Source: Eubacterium sp. AF36-5BH
GTDB taxonomy: Bacteria; Bacillota; Clostridia; Lachnospirales; Lachnospiraceae
Assembly: GCF_003460505.1 (NCBI RefSeq)
Contig: NZ_QTVG01000001.1
Span: forward strand, 186,001-250,000
Reading direction: 5' to 3'
DNA: 64,000 nucleotides
Shown here: one piece after another, positions 25,469 through 34,908 of the stretch
Numbering within the stretch: position 1 is the stretch's first letter
How the letters are laid out: every line of letters starts with the position of its first letter
Notes under the pieces: model-generated
Database searches by the model: none
What the model saw: the letters and a program-made list of their open reading frames with translations, nothing else
Told to the model about the DNA's origin: nothing
Position numbers and translations under genes: made by a program

Positions 25469-27781
25469 ATGAGAGATATAACAATTGCTATTACAGCAGC
25501 AAGCTACAGCGGCAACAAAGGTGCCGCTGCTATGCTACAAAGTTCAATTAAACAGTTACACGATGTTTACGGAGACAGACTGAATATTAACTTAATGTCT
25601 GTTTATCCAGGCGAGGACAAGAAACAATTACCTTTTGACTTTATTAATATTACAAGCACAAAACCGGAACAGCTTTTATTTGTAGCTTTTCCGCTTGCTA
25701 TACTCTATAAGCTTTTTAAATGGTGTCCACCTATTAAAAAGCTTCTTTTAAAAAACAAAATATTAAAAACTTACACAAACACAGACCTAGTTGTTGACGA
25801 AGCAGGTATTTCTTTTGTTGACAGTCGTGGTTTTGTAATGAATACTTACGCTTTTGTTTGTGCAGCAGTTCCACTTTTAGTTGGCACTCCTGTTGTTAAG
25901 TATTCACAGGCTTTAGGTACATTTAAGAATCATTATAACAAATTCCTAGCAAAATGGATTCTTCCAAAGCTTAAGCTTGTTTGCGCCAGAGGTCAGAAAA
26001 CATACGATAACCTTATGGGTATTGGCGTAAAAGACAATGTTAAGTTATGTGCTGACGGTGCTTTCTCAATGGAAGACAGCGAATACTGGAACAACGAAAT
26101 CAATAGAATCTGTAGCGAAGACAGTTTTTACAATGACAATGTTGTTGGCCTTTCAATTAGTTCTGTAGTTGAGAAGAAATGCGAAAAAATGGGGATTCCT
26201 TACAAGGATACAATGGTTTCCTTTGTAAACTACTTAAACGAAAGCGGTTATAACGTAATTCTTATTGCAAACGCGGCAAGAATTAACAGTGAAAAGTCAA
26301 GAAACAACGACCTTATGGTTGGAGATGCAATTTATAACGACGTTTCTAACAAAGACAAAGTTCGTTGGTACCATGAAGAAATGGATGCAGAACAGATTAG
26401 AGCTTTCATTGGAAAATGTAGATTTTTAGTTGCTTCAAGATTCCATGCAATGATCGGTTCCCTTGAACAGAAAGTTCCTGTTCTTCTTATTGGTTGGAGC
26501 CACAAATATCAGGAAGTTCTTGATATGTTTGAACTTGGTCAGTACGCAATAGACTTTTCAAAATTAGAATTATCAGAATTAAAGAAAAGTTTTGAGGACT
26601 TTGTTTCTCACGAAGATGATATTAGAGCTAAACTTGACAAAAACCTTGATTCTGTTTTAGCAAGTTCAAGAAACAATATTAAATATATTAGCGAAATTAT
26701 AGATGATGTAACAAAAAATTCAAAAAAAAAATGTAAATTATTAGATTTTAACAATCCTGATAAATACATTGGTGCTCACATTGGCTGTAAAAAAGGTTAT
26801 TCAACAAACGAAGACATTCGTGGCAACGCAGCTTCAGGCGGTATGGTTACTGCTCTTCTTTGCAATATGTTAAAGAACAAAGAAATTGACGGTGCCTGGG
26901 TAACTAAGACAGCTTTTGAAAACGGCGAATTAACTTACAAAACATACATTGCAACTACAGAAGAAGAAATCAGAGATGCTTCATCAAGTGTTTATATGAA
27001 CATTCCTCTTCTTAAGCACATTGATGTAGTTAGAAATTTTGACGGAAAAGTTGCTGTTGTAATGACACCATGTATGTTAAGAGGTTTAGATACAATAATG
27101 AAAAAAGATCAATCACTCAAAGATAAGATTGTTCTTAAACTTGGTTTGTACTGTAGTGGCAACCATTCTCCTAAGGCAACTACCCTCTCAATGGAAAAGT
27201 CAGGTGTTACAAGTGAAAATGCCAAACGTCTTTACTACAGAAGAGGACATTGGCGCGGAATTTCCAGTGTGATATACAATGATGGCAGCACAAAGGAATT
27301 CTCTTACTCAAAAACAATTTGTTCCTACAAAAATGCTTATTTCTTTGAAAAAGATAGTTGTATGACATGCCAGGATCACTTTGGTGAATGTAGCGACATA
27401 AGCTTCGGTGACATTTGGCTTAAAGAAATGAAGGGTAACCCTATAAAGCACACAAGCTGTGTTATTCGTTCACAGAAAGCGTATGATGCTCTTAATCAGG
27501 CTATTGCTGATGGAGATATTTACGCAACACATATTAGTGACAAAGACATGGTTAGAAGCCAGAAACGTGCTCTTGTATTCAAATTTAACCTTGCAAAAGC
27601 AAAGAAAACAACTGCAAAATTAGATACAAGTGATAAATGCAAATGGAACCACAAACTTGCATTAAAGTTAGCTGAACATAACAAAAAATATTCAGAAGAA
27701 CATTATGATAAGTTAGCCAAAGTTCCTACTAAAGTAATTTATTACTACATGTGCTTTATTCGTGTGCTATTAAGTTTTTAG
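25469..27781 (+). CDS. Fusion: polysaccharide pyruvyltransferase + FrhB/F420 hydrogenase beta-like domain
   Basis: 770 aa. Residues 1-410 match the polysaccharide pyruvyltransferase family (ITAASYSGNKGAAAMLQSSI, VVDEAGISFVDSRG, VGLSISSVVEKKCEKMG, CRFLVASRFHAMIGSLEQ, VPVLLIGWSHKYQEVLDMFE). Residues about 425-730 match the FrhB/FdhB C-terminal family seen in glycan clusters (NAASGGMVTALLCNML, VVMTPCMLRGLDTIM, YYRRGHWRGISSVIY, CMTCQDHFGECSDISFGDIW), with cysteines that could bind an Fe-S cluster. These two families are often neighbouring genes in exopolysaccharide loci; here they are one chain. Likely role: adding or reducing a ketal pyruvate or related group on a surface glycan. Starts 8 nt after the GT2 gene. 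Confidence 0.87.
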   Translation: MRDITIAITAASYSGNKGAAAMLQSSIKQLHDVYGDRLNINLMSVYPGEDKKQLPFDFINITSTKPEQLLFVAFPLAILYKLFKWCPPIKKLLLKNKILKTYTNTDLVVDEAGISFVDSRGFVMNTYAFVCAAVPLLVGTPVVKYSQALGTFKNHYNKFLAKWILPKLKLVCARGQKTYDNLMGIGVKDNVKLCADGAFSMEDSEYWNNEINRICSEDSFYNDNVVGLSISSVVEKKCEKMGIPYKDTMVSFVNYLNESGYNVILIANAARINSEKSRNNDLMVGDAIYNDVSNKDKVRWYHEEMDAEQIRAFIGKCRFLVASRFHAMIGSLEQKVPVLLIGWSHKYQEVLDMFELGQYAIDFSKLELSELKKSFEDFVSHEDDIRAKLDKNLDSVLASSRNNIKYISEIIDDVTKNSKKKCKLLDFNNPDKYIGAHIGCKKGYSTNEDIRGNAASGGMVTALLCNMLKNKEIDGAWVTKTAFENGELTYKTYIATTEEEIRDASSSVYMNIPLLKHIDVVRNFDGKVAVVMTPCMLRGLDTIMKKDQSLKDKIVLKLGLYCSGNHSPKATTLSMEKSGVTSENAKRLYYRRGHWRGISSVIYNDGSTKEFSYSKTICSYKNAYFFEKDSCMTCQDHFGECSDISFGDIWLKEMKGNPIKHTSCVIRSQKAYDALNQAIADGDIYATHISDKDMVRSQKRALVFKFNLAKAKKTTAKLDTSDKCKWNHKLALKLAEHNKKYSEEHYDKLAKVPTKVIYYYMCFIRVLLSF

Positions 27782-27793
27782 GAGTTTTAACAA

Positions 27794-28771
27794 ATGAAAT
27801 CAAATAAATTCAACAAAAAGAATATAATGAAAATCTGCAAGATACTTTTTTTAGTTCTTGTAGCAATATTCCTTGCAAAATATTTTTATACAAGTTGGGA
27901 TGATATCAAAAAAATCGACTGGGGCAAATTCAACTGGGGCATATTTATTTTATCAATATTCCTATACTTTGCTTACAAAGTTACATTAGCTTCATTGTGG
28001 CACTACATTACAAAATTAAATAAATGTAGCATTAAATACACTAAAGCCGTAACAAGCTATCTTTACTCAATTTTAGGTAAGTATATACCGGGAAAAGTAT
28101 TTATGCTTGCGGCAAGAATTCCGGGATATCAGGAAGAAGGCGTTCCAATGCGAAAGGTTACAATATGTTTCTTCCTTGAAAACATTTGTACTCTACTTGG
28201 AGCAGCATTTTTATTCTTAATTTCACTGTTCTTCTTTCCAAATGAATTATTAGCTAACTACAAATGGGCAACTATTGGTTTAGTTATTCTGTTTTTTATT
28301 TGCATTAATCCTAAAATCATTAATTTCTTCCTTTCAAAGCTTGGAAAATTAATGAAGAAAGATGATATGGAAATTACAATAACTTACCCACAAATGATTA
28401 AAGTTGTTCTACTATTCATTTGTAACTGGTTGATCGTTGGTACAGGTTTCTACATTTTGGTAGTTTCACTTTACCCTAGCGTTGGATTTTCACAGTGGCT
28501 ATATGTTGGTGGAATTTACGGTTTATCAGCAATTATCGGTATTCTTGCAATTTTTACTGTTTCAGGACTTGGTGTAAGAGAAGGCATCTTAATCGCCGGA
28601 TTAATTCTTATTATGCCAAAAGAGTATGCAGTAATTATTTCAATAGTTTCAAGACTTTGGGCAACAGTTGCTGAACTTATATTAATTTTAGTAGCTTTTA
28701 TAGCTAATAAAATTATTGATATTAAGTCAAAAAAAACTAATCCTACACTTGAAAATCAGTCAACAAAATAA
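27794..28771 (+). CDS. Lysylphosphatidylglycerol synthase TM-region/UPF0104 family membrane protein
   Basis: 325 aa with about 8 TM segments. Typical features: YLYSILGKYIPGKVFMLAAR (the conserved KY-hPG-h motif), FFLENICTLLGA, and the GGIYGLSAIIGILAIFTVSG-LGVREG segment. This family (also called AglD/UPF0104) acts as a flippase-like or lipid-handling protein in surface glycan loci. AGGAG 9 nt before ATG; 12 nt after the fusion gene. Transport substrate unknown. Confidence 0.85.
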   Translation: MKSNKFNKKNIMKICKILFLVLVAIFLAKYFYTSWDDIKKIDWGKFNWGIFILSIFLYFAYKVTLASLWHYITKLNKCSIKYTKAVTSYLYSILGKYIPGKVFMLAARIPGYQEEGVPMRKVTICFFLENICTLLGAAFLFLISLFFFPNELLANYKWATIGLVILFFICINPKIINFFLSKLGKLMKKDDMEITITYPQMIKVVLLFICNWLIVGTGFYILVVSLYPSVGFSQWLYVGGIYGLSAIIGILAIFTVSGLGVREGILIAGLILIMPKEYAVIISIVSRLWATVAELILILVAFIANKIIDIKSKKTNPTLENQSTK

Positions 28772-28824
28772 TAAGATAGTATTATATTGTTGAACGGATT
28801 TTAAAAAAGATAGGAGGCGGTTAT

Positions 28825-29472
28825 ATGATACAAAGCAGAATAGTTAAATACTACGCAAAAAAAGATCCTAACATCGCAATTAAGGTAATTCCGGGACATT
28901 TTGTTTCAACACATTCACACCTTAACAATTACCTTGATATGACAACCATGAAGACACGTCAGAACGAGGCTGAACGAATAGCCATCGCAATGAAAGATTA
29001 CTACAATGTGATGGGCAAGCCTATTGACACAATAGTCTGTATTGAAGGCTGTGAAGTCATTGGTGCATTTCTTGCAAGTGAATTAAGCAGAGCAGGAATT
29101 TTATCAATGAATGCTCACAAAACAATTTATGTTGTAACACCTGAATTTAACAATAATGGTCAGATGATTTTCAGAGACAATCTGAAACCTGAAATTGCAG
29201 GCAAAAACGTACTTTTGCTTCTTGCTTCAGCTACAACAGGCAAGACAGTTCGTAACAGCATAGAATGTATTCAATACTACGGTGGAATTCTTCAGGGAAT
29301 TTCTTCTATCTTTAGTGCTGTTGATTCTATTGACGGACATAGAATTGATGCATTGTTTAGAGCCGATGACATTCCAAATTATGAAGCGTATACTCATAAT
29401 GATTGTCCTCTTTGTAAAGCCGGCAAGGCTGTGGAGGCAATTGTCAACGGTTATGGATACAGTGAATTATAA
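28825..29472 (+). CDS. Type I phosphoribosyltransferase (orotate PRTase-like)
   Basis: 215 aa. The fold is suggested by TIVCIEGCEVIGAFLASELSR, then NVLLLLASATTGKTVRNSIE, which occupies the place of the PRPP-binding loop but lacks the usual two acidic residues before TTGKT, and a C-terminal CPLCKAGKAVEAI. AGGAGG before ATG 28825. Last gene of the glycan operon; a terminator follows at 29501. It may act in sugar-nucleotide supply, or be an unrelated passenger. Because the acidic pair is missing I would not call it pyrE. Confidence 0.75.
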   Translation: MIQSRIVKYYAKKDPNIAIKVIPGHFVSTHSHLNNYLDMTTMKTRQNEAERIAIAMKDYYNVMGKPIDTIVCIEGCEVIGAFLASELSRAGILSMNAHKTIYVVTPEFNNNGQMIFRDNLKPEIAGKNVLLLLASATTGKTVRNSIECIQYYGGILQGISSIFSAVDSIDGHRIDALFRADDIPNYEAYTHNDCPLCKAGKAVEAIVNGYGYSEL

Positions 29473-29500
29473 TTTTATACAAAAAGATTTTTTATAACAG

Positions 29501-29532
29501 AAAAGCTTAGGTTGTTAACACCTAAGCTTTTT
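29501..29532 (+). terminator. Terminator of the surface-glycan operon
   Basis: Arms AAAAGCTTAGG and CCTAAGCTTTT with a 9-nt loop, followed by TTGTCATT; 28 nt past the stop of the PRTase gene. Confidence 0.85.
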
Positions 29533-29598
29533 GTCATTATATAAAAATATTGTTTTTCATATAAAATGTTCTCATATAAATTGCTTCCAAATAAAATA

Positions 29599-30354
29599 CT
29601 ATGCTTTTTCTTTCCACAAACCGTCAGCTTTTAATTTGTTCCAATCTGCTTCTAGAATTTTTGGCTTTTTACCATGGTATTTCTTTTCAGTCATATTCAA
29701 ATACTTATTATTCATTAAATCGTCTAATGCAGCCTGAATTCGCTCTCTAGACACACCACTGTGTGCTGAAACGTTCTCAACAGTTTTTGAATAAGTTGCC
29801 ATTTTGCGTCTTTTCTTTAAAATATATAAAGACTGTAAAATTGCGTCATAATAATATTTTCTTTCCTGATTTGATCTTGGCATCTCCACATATGAATTTG
29901 CTGAAGCTTTAAGCTTGTTGCTAAGTGAATGTTTTACACCATATACAATAACTTTTTTCTTAAGCTCTCTTAAATATTTTATTGCTAAATTAAAATGTGC
30001 ATCCCCCGTAAATATTATAAATACTTCTGGTGAATTCTTCTTAGCAGCTTCACGATATATCGCATCCAAAATAATAAAATCTGTAAAGTCCTTGTCCACA
30101 CCATCTTTTGTGCTGGCCGTATGGACAACATTTTTTGATAACTTTTCTAATCTTTCTAAATCTCTTTCAATGGAACTTCCATGAAAATCTCCGAAAAATG
30201 TAATTGACTTAACATTATATTCTTCTTTAAGTTCCTTGTACCATTCCTCAACGTTTGGACGCATTGCAAAAATATTTTTGTATCCATAATACCAGTGTTC
30301 GTAATCTACAAATACTGCTGCGGTACTTTTATTGCTAAATAATCCGCCTAACAT
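29599..30354 (-). CDS. NYN-domain (PIN-like RNase) protein with C-terminal winged helix
   Basis: 251 aa. Residues about 10-165 show the NYN/LabA-like pattern with acidic metal-ligand positions: AAVFVDYEHWYYGYKN, SITFFGDFHG, KDFTDFIILDAIYR and VFIIFTGDAHFNLAIKYLRE. Residues about 180-250 look like a small winged helix (VENVSAHSGVSRERIQAALD). A ribonuclease acting on RNA or tRNA is likely but unproven. AAAGGAGG precedes ATG 30354. Monocistronic. Confidence 0.85.
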   Translation of the reverse strand: MLGGLFSNKSTAAVFVDYEHWYYGYKNIFAMRPNVEEWYKELKEEYNVKSITFFGDFHGSSIERDLERLEKLSKNVVHTASTKDGVDKDFTDFIILDAIYREAAKKNSPEVFIIFTGDAHFNLAIKYLRELKKKVIVYGVKHSLSNKLKASANSYVEMPRSNQERKYYYDAILQSLYILKKRRKMATYSKTVENVSAHSGVSRERIQAALDDLMNNKYLNMTEKKYHGKKPKILEADWNKLKADGLWKEKA

Positions 30355-30514
30355 GTTCTCCTCCTTTCTGTTTTTCTAGGCAAAATCTCATTTACCTATT
30401 ATATTGATGTGCCAAACACCTATTATATTATAACAGAAAAAAGAAGCTAGGCAACATATAAGTCCTTTTGAGGCTAATGATGCTGAAAGCTCCTTTGCCA
30501 TTTTCACCGAAAAG

Positions 30515-30552
30515 AAACAGCTATGGGCCCATATCAATGCTCATAGCTGTTT
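30515..30552 (-). terminator. Terminator downstream of dapL
   Basis: Arms AAACAGCTATG and CATAGCTGTTT with a 16-nt loop, followed on the minus strand by CTTTTC; 59 nt past the dapL stop. Confidence 0.8.
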
Positions 30553-30610
30553 TGCTTTTAGGAGAGTTTTTTACCTCCCCTTAATATTTAGTCTATTTAA
30601 TTATTCAAAA

Positions 30611-31825
30611 TTATAAACTCTTAATTCTTTCAATTGCTTTAAGTGTATTTTCGTAAGTACCAAATGCTGTCAGTCTAAAGTATCCTTCTCCACTTGGTCC
30701 AAATCCTGAACCTGGTGTACCAACTATATTTGCATTTGTAAGAAGATGATCAAAGAACTCCCATGATGACATTCCATCAGGTGTTTCAAGCCATACATAT
30801 GGTGCATTTACACCACCACTTACTGAGAAACCTGCGTTCTTTAATCCATCCATAATAACTTTTGCATTGTTCATATAGTAAGCAACCTGTTCTTTTGTCT
30901 GAGCCTTTCCTGCTTCTGAGTAAACAGCTTCTCCTGCTCTTTGAATAATATATGGGGCTCCGTTGAATTTTGTTCCATGTCTTCTTGCCCATAATGAATT
31001 TAACATAACGCCATTTGATTTTAATTCTTTTGGAATAACAGTAAAGCCAAGTCTTGTTCCTGTAAATCCGGCATTTTTAGAAAAACTTCTAAGTTCAATT
31101 GCACATGTTTTTGCTCCATCACATTCATAAATTGTGTGAGGCACATCGTCTTCTGAAATGTATGCTTCATAAGCTGCATCGTAAATAATAACTGCACCAA
31201 CTTTATTAGCATAATCAACCCATTCCTGAAGCTGTGATTTTGTAATTGTAGAACCTGTAGGGTTATTTGGAAAGCAAAGATAAATAATATCCGGTGTTTC
31301 CTTTGGGAGTTCAGGTGCAAAATTTGTTGCCTTTGTACATGGCATGTAAATTACGTTGCTCCATCTTTCCTGTTCTGCTATGTACTCACCTGTTCTGCCT
31401 GCCATTGCATTTGTATCTACGTATACAGGATAAACCGGATCACATACAGCAATTTTATTATCAACTGAGAAAATATCACCAATATTTCCTGAATCTGACT
31501 TTGCTCCATCACTTACAAAAATTTCATCAAGAGCAATGTCAACACCTCTTGCCTTGTAGTCATTATCTCTAATTGCACTTCTTAAAAATTCATAGCCTAA
31601 ATCAGGGGCATAACCATGAAATGTTTCTGCATTTGCCATTTCATCAACAGCCTTATGCATAGCGTCAATTACAGCAGGGCAAAGTGGCTGTGTTACGTCA
31701 CCTATTCCTAAACTGATTACATCCTTATCAGGATTTGCTTCCTTGTAAGCAGCTACTTTTTTTCCAATATTAGAAAATAAATAACTTCCAGGTAATTTTA
31801 AATAGTTCTCATTAATTTTGTACAT
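30611..31825 (-). CDS. dapL: LL-diaminopimelate aminotransferase
   Basis: 404 aa, normal for DapL. Converts tetrahydrodipicolinate directly to LL-diaminopimelate, the one-step route to meso-DAP and lysine in many Clostridia. Signatures: [20 protein letters not shown] at the N terminus, [36 protein letters not shown], and the PLP-lysine motif [21 protein letters not shown] before ATG 31825. It has its own terminator; the upstream neighbour is the ANTAR regulator gene with a 31-nt gap, so read-through from glnA is possible. Confidence 0.95.
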   Translation of the reverse strand: MYKINENYLKLPGSYLFSNIGKKVAAYKEANPDKDVISLGIGDVTQPLCPAVIDAMHKAVDEMANAETFHGYAPDLGYEFLRSAIRDNDYKARGVDIALDEIFVSDGAKSDSGNIGDIFSVDNKIAVCDPVYPVYVDTNAMAGRTGEYIAEQERWSNVIYMPCTKATNFAPELPKETPDIIYLCFPNNPTGSTITKSQLQEWVDYANKVGAVIIYDAAYEAYISEDDVPHTIYECDGAKTCAIELRSFSKNAGFTGTRLGFTVIPKELKSNGVMLNSLWARRHGTKFNGAPYIIQRAGEAVYSEAGKAQTKEQVAYYMNNAKVIMDGLKNAGFSVSGGVNAPYVWLETPDGMSSWEFFDHLLTNANIVGTPGSGFGPSGEGYFRLTAFGTYENTLKAIERIKSL

Positions 31826-31856
31826 TTTTTTCAGTCCTCCTAAATATAAAATTAAT

Positions 31857-32405
31857 TTAATCTTTATACATAATTTTCAGAATTGACTCTGCAGTTTCTA
31901 CCATAGTTCTGCCACTATCCATGGCAGACTTCTGAACGTATCTGTGAGCTTCATTTTCTGACATATTATTTTTCTCCATTAATACTGCCTTTGCCTCATC
32001 CACAATGCTTTGCTCTTCTTTTGTTCTTTTTGGGGGCGATTTCTTTTTTCGTGAAAACTTTGCATAAATATTATTTTGCATCATTTCAACTGAATTAAGA
32101 AAATCTCGAACTTTTATAGGCATCTCAACCATTGCCACTCCTCTTTCATCTTCAAGAAGTTTCTGTCTTGATGCAACCAAAAGCATTTCGAATCGTCCTT
32201 CAACATAATCCAAAATATCCGTGTACGGCATATCTGGCATTCTAAATCCACTGATAATTACTCCCTCGCCCAATGAATCTGCCAAAGTTATTGCTTTTGC
32301 CCCTGTGCTACAATGAAACACATTATCATAACCATTGTGTACAAGTAAATTACGAATAGCCTTGCTGTCTTCATTTTTTGGGAACACTACTATAATTCCT
32401 GCCAA
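31857..32405 (-). CDS. ANTAR-domain response-regulator-like antiterminator
   Basis: 182 aa from a TTG start (TTG GCA GGA ATT) with AGGAGG 5 nt before it. Residues about 1-110 are a degenerate receiver-like domain ([33 protein letters not shown]) that lacks the canonical phospho-Asp context. Residues about 125-182 are an ANTAR RNA-binding domain ([20 protein letters not shown] then [12 protein letters not shown] and AESILKIM). It is 14 nt downstream of glnA. In Clostridia ANTAR proteins are often encoded beside glnA and act by binding two-hairpin RNA to prevent termination; its targets here are unknown. Confidence 0.92.
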   Translation of the reverse strand: MAGIIVVFPKNEDSKAIRNLLVHNGYDNVFHCSTGAKAITLADSLGEGVIISGFRMPDMPYTDILDYVEGRFEMLLVASRQKLLEDERGVAMVEMPIKVRDFLNSVEMMQNNIYAKFSRKKKSPPKRTKEEQSIVDEAKAVLMEKNNMSENEAHRYVQKSAMDSGRTMVETAESILKIMYKD

Positions 32406-32419
32406 CTTTGCCTCCTACA

Positions 32420-33751
32420 CTAAATGCGGTCCAAATATCTGTTAATTTCCCAATCTGTTACCTGTGAAGTATATTCCATCCATTCCTGTTCCTTTGCATT
32501 AATGTATTTTTTGTATACTTCTTCTCCAAGTACCTCTTTCATAAATGGCGATTTTCTCATTTCTCTTACAGCTTCATAAAGGTTCTTTGGTAAATTTTTA
32601 ATACCAGCCTCTTCTCTTTCTGCATCTGTCATTGAGAAAATATCTTTTTGAACACTTTCCTTTGGTGTAAGTTTTCTCTTAATTCCATCTAAACCTGCTG
32701 CTAAACATACCGCAAATGCAAGATATGGGTTACAAGCACAGTCAGGGCATCTAAGTTCAATTCTTGTACCTGTTCCTCTTGCAGCCGGTACTCTAATAAG
32801 TGGGCTTCTGTTTGTTGCAGACCATGCAATATATGTAGGTGCTTCAAATCCCGGCACAAGTCTCTTGTATGAGTTTACAATTGGATTTGTAATAGCTGAC
32901 ATTGCACTCATATGTTCCATAATACCTGCTATGAAACTGTATGCTTCTTTGCTTAATCCATTTTCATCACTTGCATCTGCAAAAATATTATTTCCATGGC
33001 TATCCCATAAAGACATATTAATATGCATTCCTGAACCACACATGCCATACTTTGGCTTTGGCATAAATGAAGCATAAAGTCCATGTCTTTTAGCAATAGT
33101 TTTTACAGTAAGTTTATATGTCATAATTCTGTCTGCTGTTTTTAATGCTTCACCATATTTAAAATCAATTTCATGCTGAGCAGGGGCTACCTCGTGATGA
33201 GATGCTTCAACTTCAAATCCCATTTCTTCTAAATTAAGAACCATGTCTCTACGTGCATTTTCACCTAAATCTGTTGGTCCTAAATCGAAGTAACTTCCAT
33301 GTTCATGACTAATTGTTGTTGGGTTTCCATTATCATCTGTATGGAATAAGAAGAATTCACATTCAGGACCTACATTAAATGTATAGCCCATACTTGCTGC
33401 TTCTTTAATTACTTTCTTTAAAATATATCTTGGATCATTTTCAAGCTGTTTTCCATCCGGCTTGTAAACGTCACAAATAAGTCTTGCAACTTTTCCCTGA
33501 TGTGGTCTAAATGGTAAAATTTCGAATGTATCATAATCAGGATATAGATACATGTCAGATTCCTCGATTCTTGCGAATCCTTCAATGGATGATCCATCAA
33601 ACATTATCTTGTTATCTAATGCTTTTGCTAACTGACTTTTAGTAATAGCCACATTTTTCAATGTTCCAAAAAGATCAGTAAACTGGAGTCTGATAAATTC
33701 TACATCCTCAGTTTCTGCTATGTTTAAAATTTTCTGTTTAGTGTATCCCAT
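32420..33751 (-). CDS. glnA: Glutamine synthetase type I
   Basis: 443 aa, the shorter GSI-alpha type typical of Firmicutes. Signatures: VEFIRLQFTDLFGTLKNVAI, FDGSSIEGFARIEESDMYLY, EVAPAQHEIDFKYGEAL, the CGSGMHINMSLW segment, and RSPLIRVPAARGTGTRIELR. No adenylylation-type Tyr insertion is visible, as expected in this type. AAGGAG before ATG 33751. First gene of a two-gene unit with the ANTAR regulator. Ammonium assimilation enzyme. The 190-bp upstream region shows no riboswitch or clear ANTAR double hairpin. Confidence 0.97.
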   Translation of the reverse strand: MGYTKQKILNIAETEDVEFIRLQFTDLFGTLKNVAITKSQLAKALDNKIMFDGSSIEGFARIEESDMYLYPDYDTFEILPFRPHQGKVARLICDVYKPDGKQLENDPRYILKKVIKEAASMGYTFNVGPECEFFLFHTDDNGNPTTISHEHGSYFDLGPTDLGENARRDMVLNLEEMGFEVEASHHEVAPAQHEIDFKYGEALKTADRIMTYKLTVKTIAKRHGLYASFMPKPKYGMCGSGMHINMSLWDSHGNNIFADASDENGLSKEAYSFIAGIMEHMSAMSAITNPIVNSYKRLVPGFEAPTYIAWSATNRSPLIRVPAARGTGTRIELRCPDCACNPYLAFAVCLAAGLDGIKRKLTPKESVQKDIFSMTDAEREEAGIKNLPKNLYEAVREMRKSPFMKEVLGEEVYKKYINAKEQEWMEYTSQVTDWEINRYLDRI

Positions 33752-33957
33752 TTTTTACTCCTTCCAAAATGAAAATTTTTAATAAGATTAAGGGACAAGG
33801 CAACTAATATACCTTTTGCGCTTACCCGCGATTTTAATTATAAACTATATTTTCCCTGTTTTCAAACTATATTCACTTTCCATATATATTCTATTGCAAT
33901 TAGTTTAATTAAATTATAAAATATATCCTGACAAAAGAAAAAATGGAGAAAATATTA

Positions 33958-34845
33958 ATGATAAATAGAAATAGAAAACAACTAGGGCTTGCAGCCTTTA
34001 TTACCATAATTGTAGTAGCTCTTTTTTTGGCATTTACGCATGCCCCTAAAAGCAATAACAATGTTGCCGATAATGATTCTAACAATAAAAGAATTACAGC
34101 AAATGATAAATTTACAGGCAATTTTAATCTAAAGGAAACTACTACAGAAGTTGAGTCTACTACGGCAAAAATGAAAGTTCACAAACTTTCAAAAAACAAA
34201 AAAGCAGCCAAAAGACTACTTAAGAAAACTGCCAAATACCGAAAGAAGTATAAAGACCGTTTACCATACATGATTACTGTTAATAGGGACGAAAACTTTG
34301 TTACTGTTTACACATTAGATAAAAACGGTGAATGTACCATACCATACAAAACATTTTGGTGTTCAACAGGTCTAAATCCTGAAGATACACCTCTTGGCAC
34401 ATACTCAATATACCAAAGATATGATTGGCGTTTAATGGTTGATGGAACTTACGCCCAGTATGCTGTTAGAATTTACGGACAGATTATGCTCCACTCTGTT
34501 CCTTACACTTCCGACTCTTATGACTCATTAGAGTATTGGGAATATAACAAAATCGGAAAACCGGCGTCCCTTGGTTGTGTCAGATTACAAGCTGGAAACA
34601 TCAAATGGATATACGATAATTGTCCTGATGGAACAATTGTTACAATTTATAGTCAAAAGGGTGAAAAACCACTTATAAAAATAAAAAAAATTAAGAAGAT
34701 TAAAAAGAAAAACAAAAACAGAAATTGGGATCCAACTGATCCACAAGAGAACAATCCTTGGTTAAAAAAAGAACCTGAGGAAACTACAACTGTTGCAGAA
34801 ACAACAACTGCTGAATCGAAATTTAAAATAAATAACTCATTTTAA
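33958..34845 (+). CDS. L,D-transpeptidase (YkuD) with N-terminal membrane anchor
   Basis: 295 aa from ATG 33958 (GGAGAA 7 nt before); an in-frame ATG at 33943 would add five residues and is possible. One N-terminal TM (KQLGLAAFITIIVVALFLAF). After a linker with Thr/Glu repeats, the YkuD domain spans residues about 105-235: YMITVNRDENFVTVYTLDK, FWCSTG, DTPLGTYSI, and the active-site block MLHSVPYTS ... KPASLGCVRLQ with the catalytic Cys and His. The C-terminal 70 residues are Lys-rich then TTTVAETTTAES. It forms 3-3 peptidoglycan cross-links or anchors proteins at the wall. Confidence 0.92.
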   Translation: MINRNRKQLGLAAFITIIVVALFLAFTHAPKSNNNVADNDSNNKRITANDKFTGNFNLKETTTEVESTTAKMKVHKLSKNKKAAKRLLKKTAKYRKKYKDRLPYMITVNRDENFVTVYTLDKNGECTIPYKTFWCSTGLNPEDTPLGTYSIYQRYDWRLMVDGTYAQYAVRIYGQIMLHSVPYTSDSYDSLEYWEYNKIGKPASLGCVRLQAGNIKWIYDNCPDGTIVTIYSQKGEKPLIKIKKIKKIKKKNKNRNWDPTDPQENNPWLKKEPEETTTVAETTTAESKFKINNSF

Positions 34846-34851
34846 AATCAT

Positions 34852-34879
34852 AGCGGTGTCTTTTACATTTGGCACCGCT
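34852..34879 (+). terminator. Hairpin between the L,D-transpeptidase and RNase H genes
   Basis: AGCGGTGTC / GCACCGCT stem followed by TTAATATTAT; sits 6 nt after the transpeptidase stop. A moderate terminator, with some read-through into the RNase H gene possible. Confidence 0.6.
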
Positions 34880-34908
34880 TTAATATTATATTAGAAAGGG
34901 GATTTTGC

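Noticed and set aside
33752-33942. Possible glutamine riboswitch or ANTAR double hairpin upstream of glnA
   Set aside because: No matching conserved boxes; only weak short stems could be drawn.
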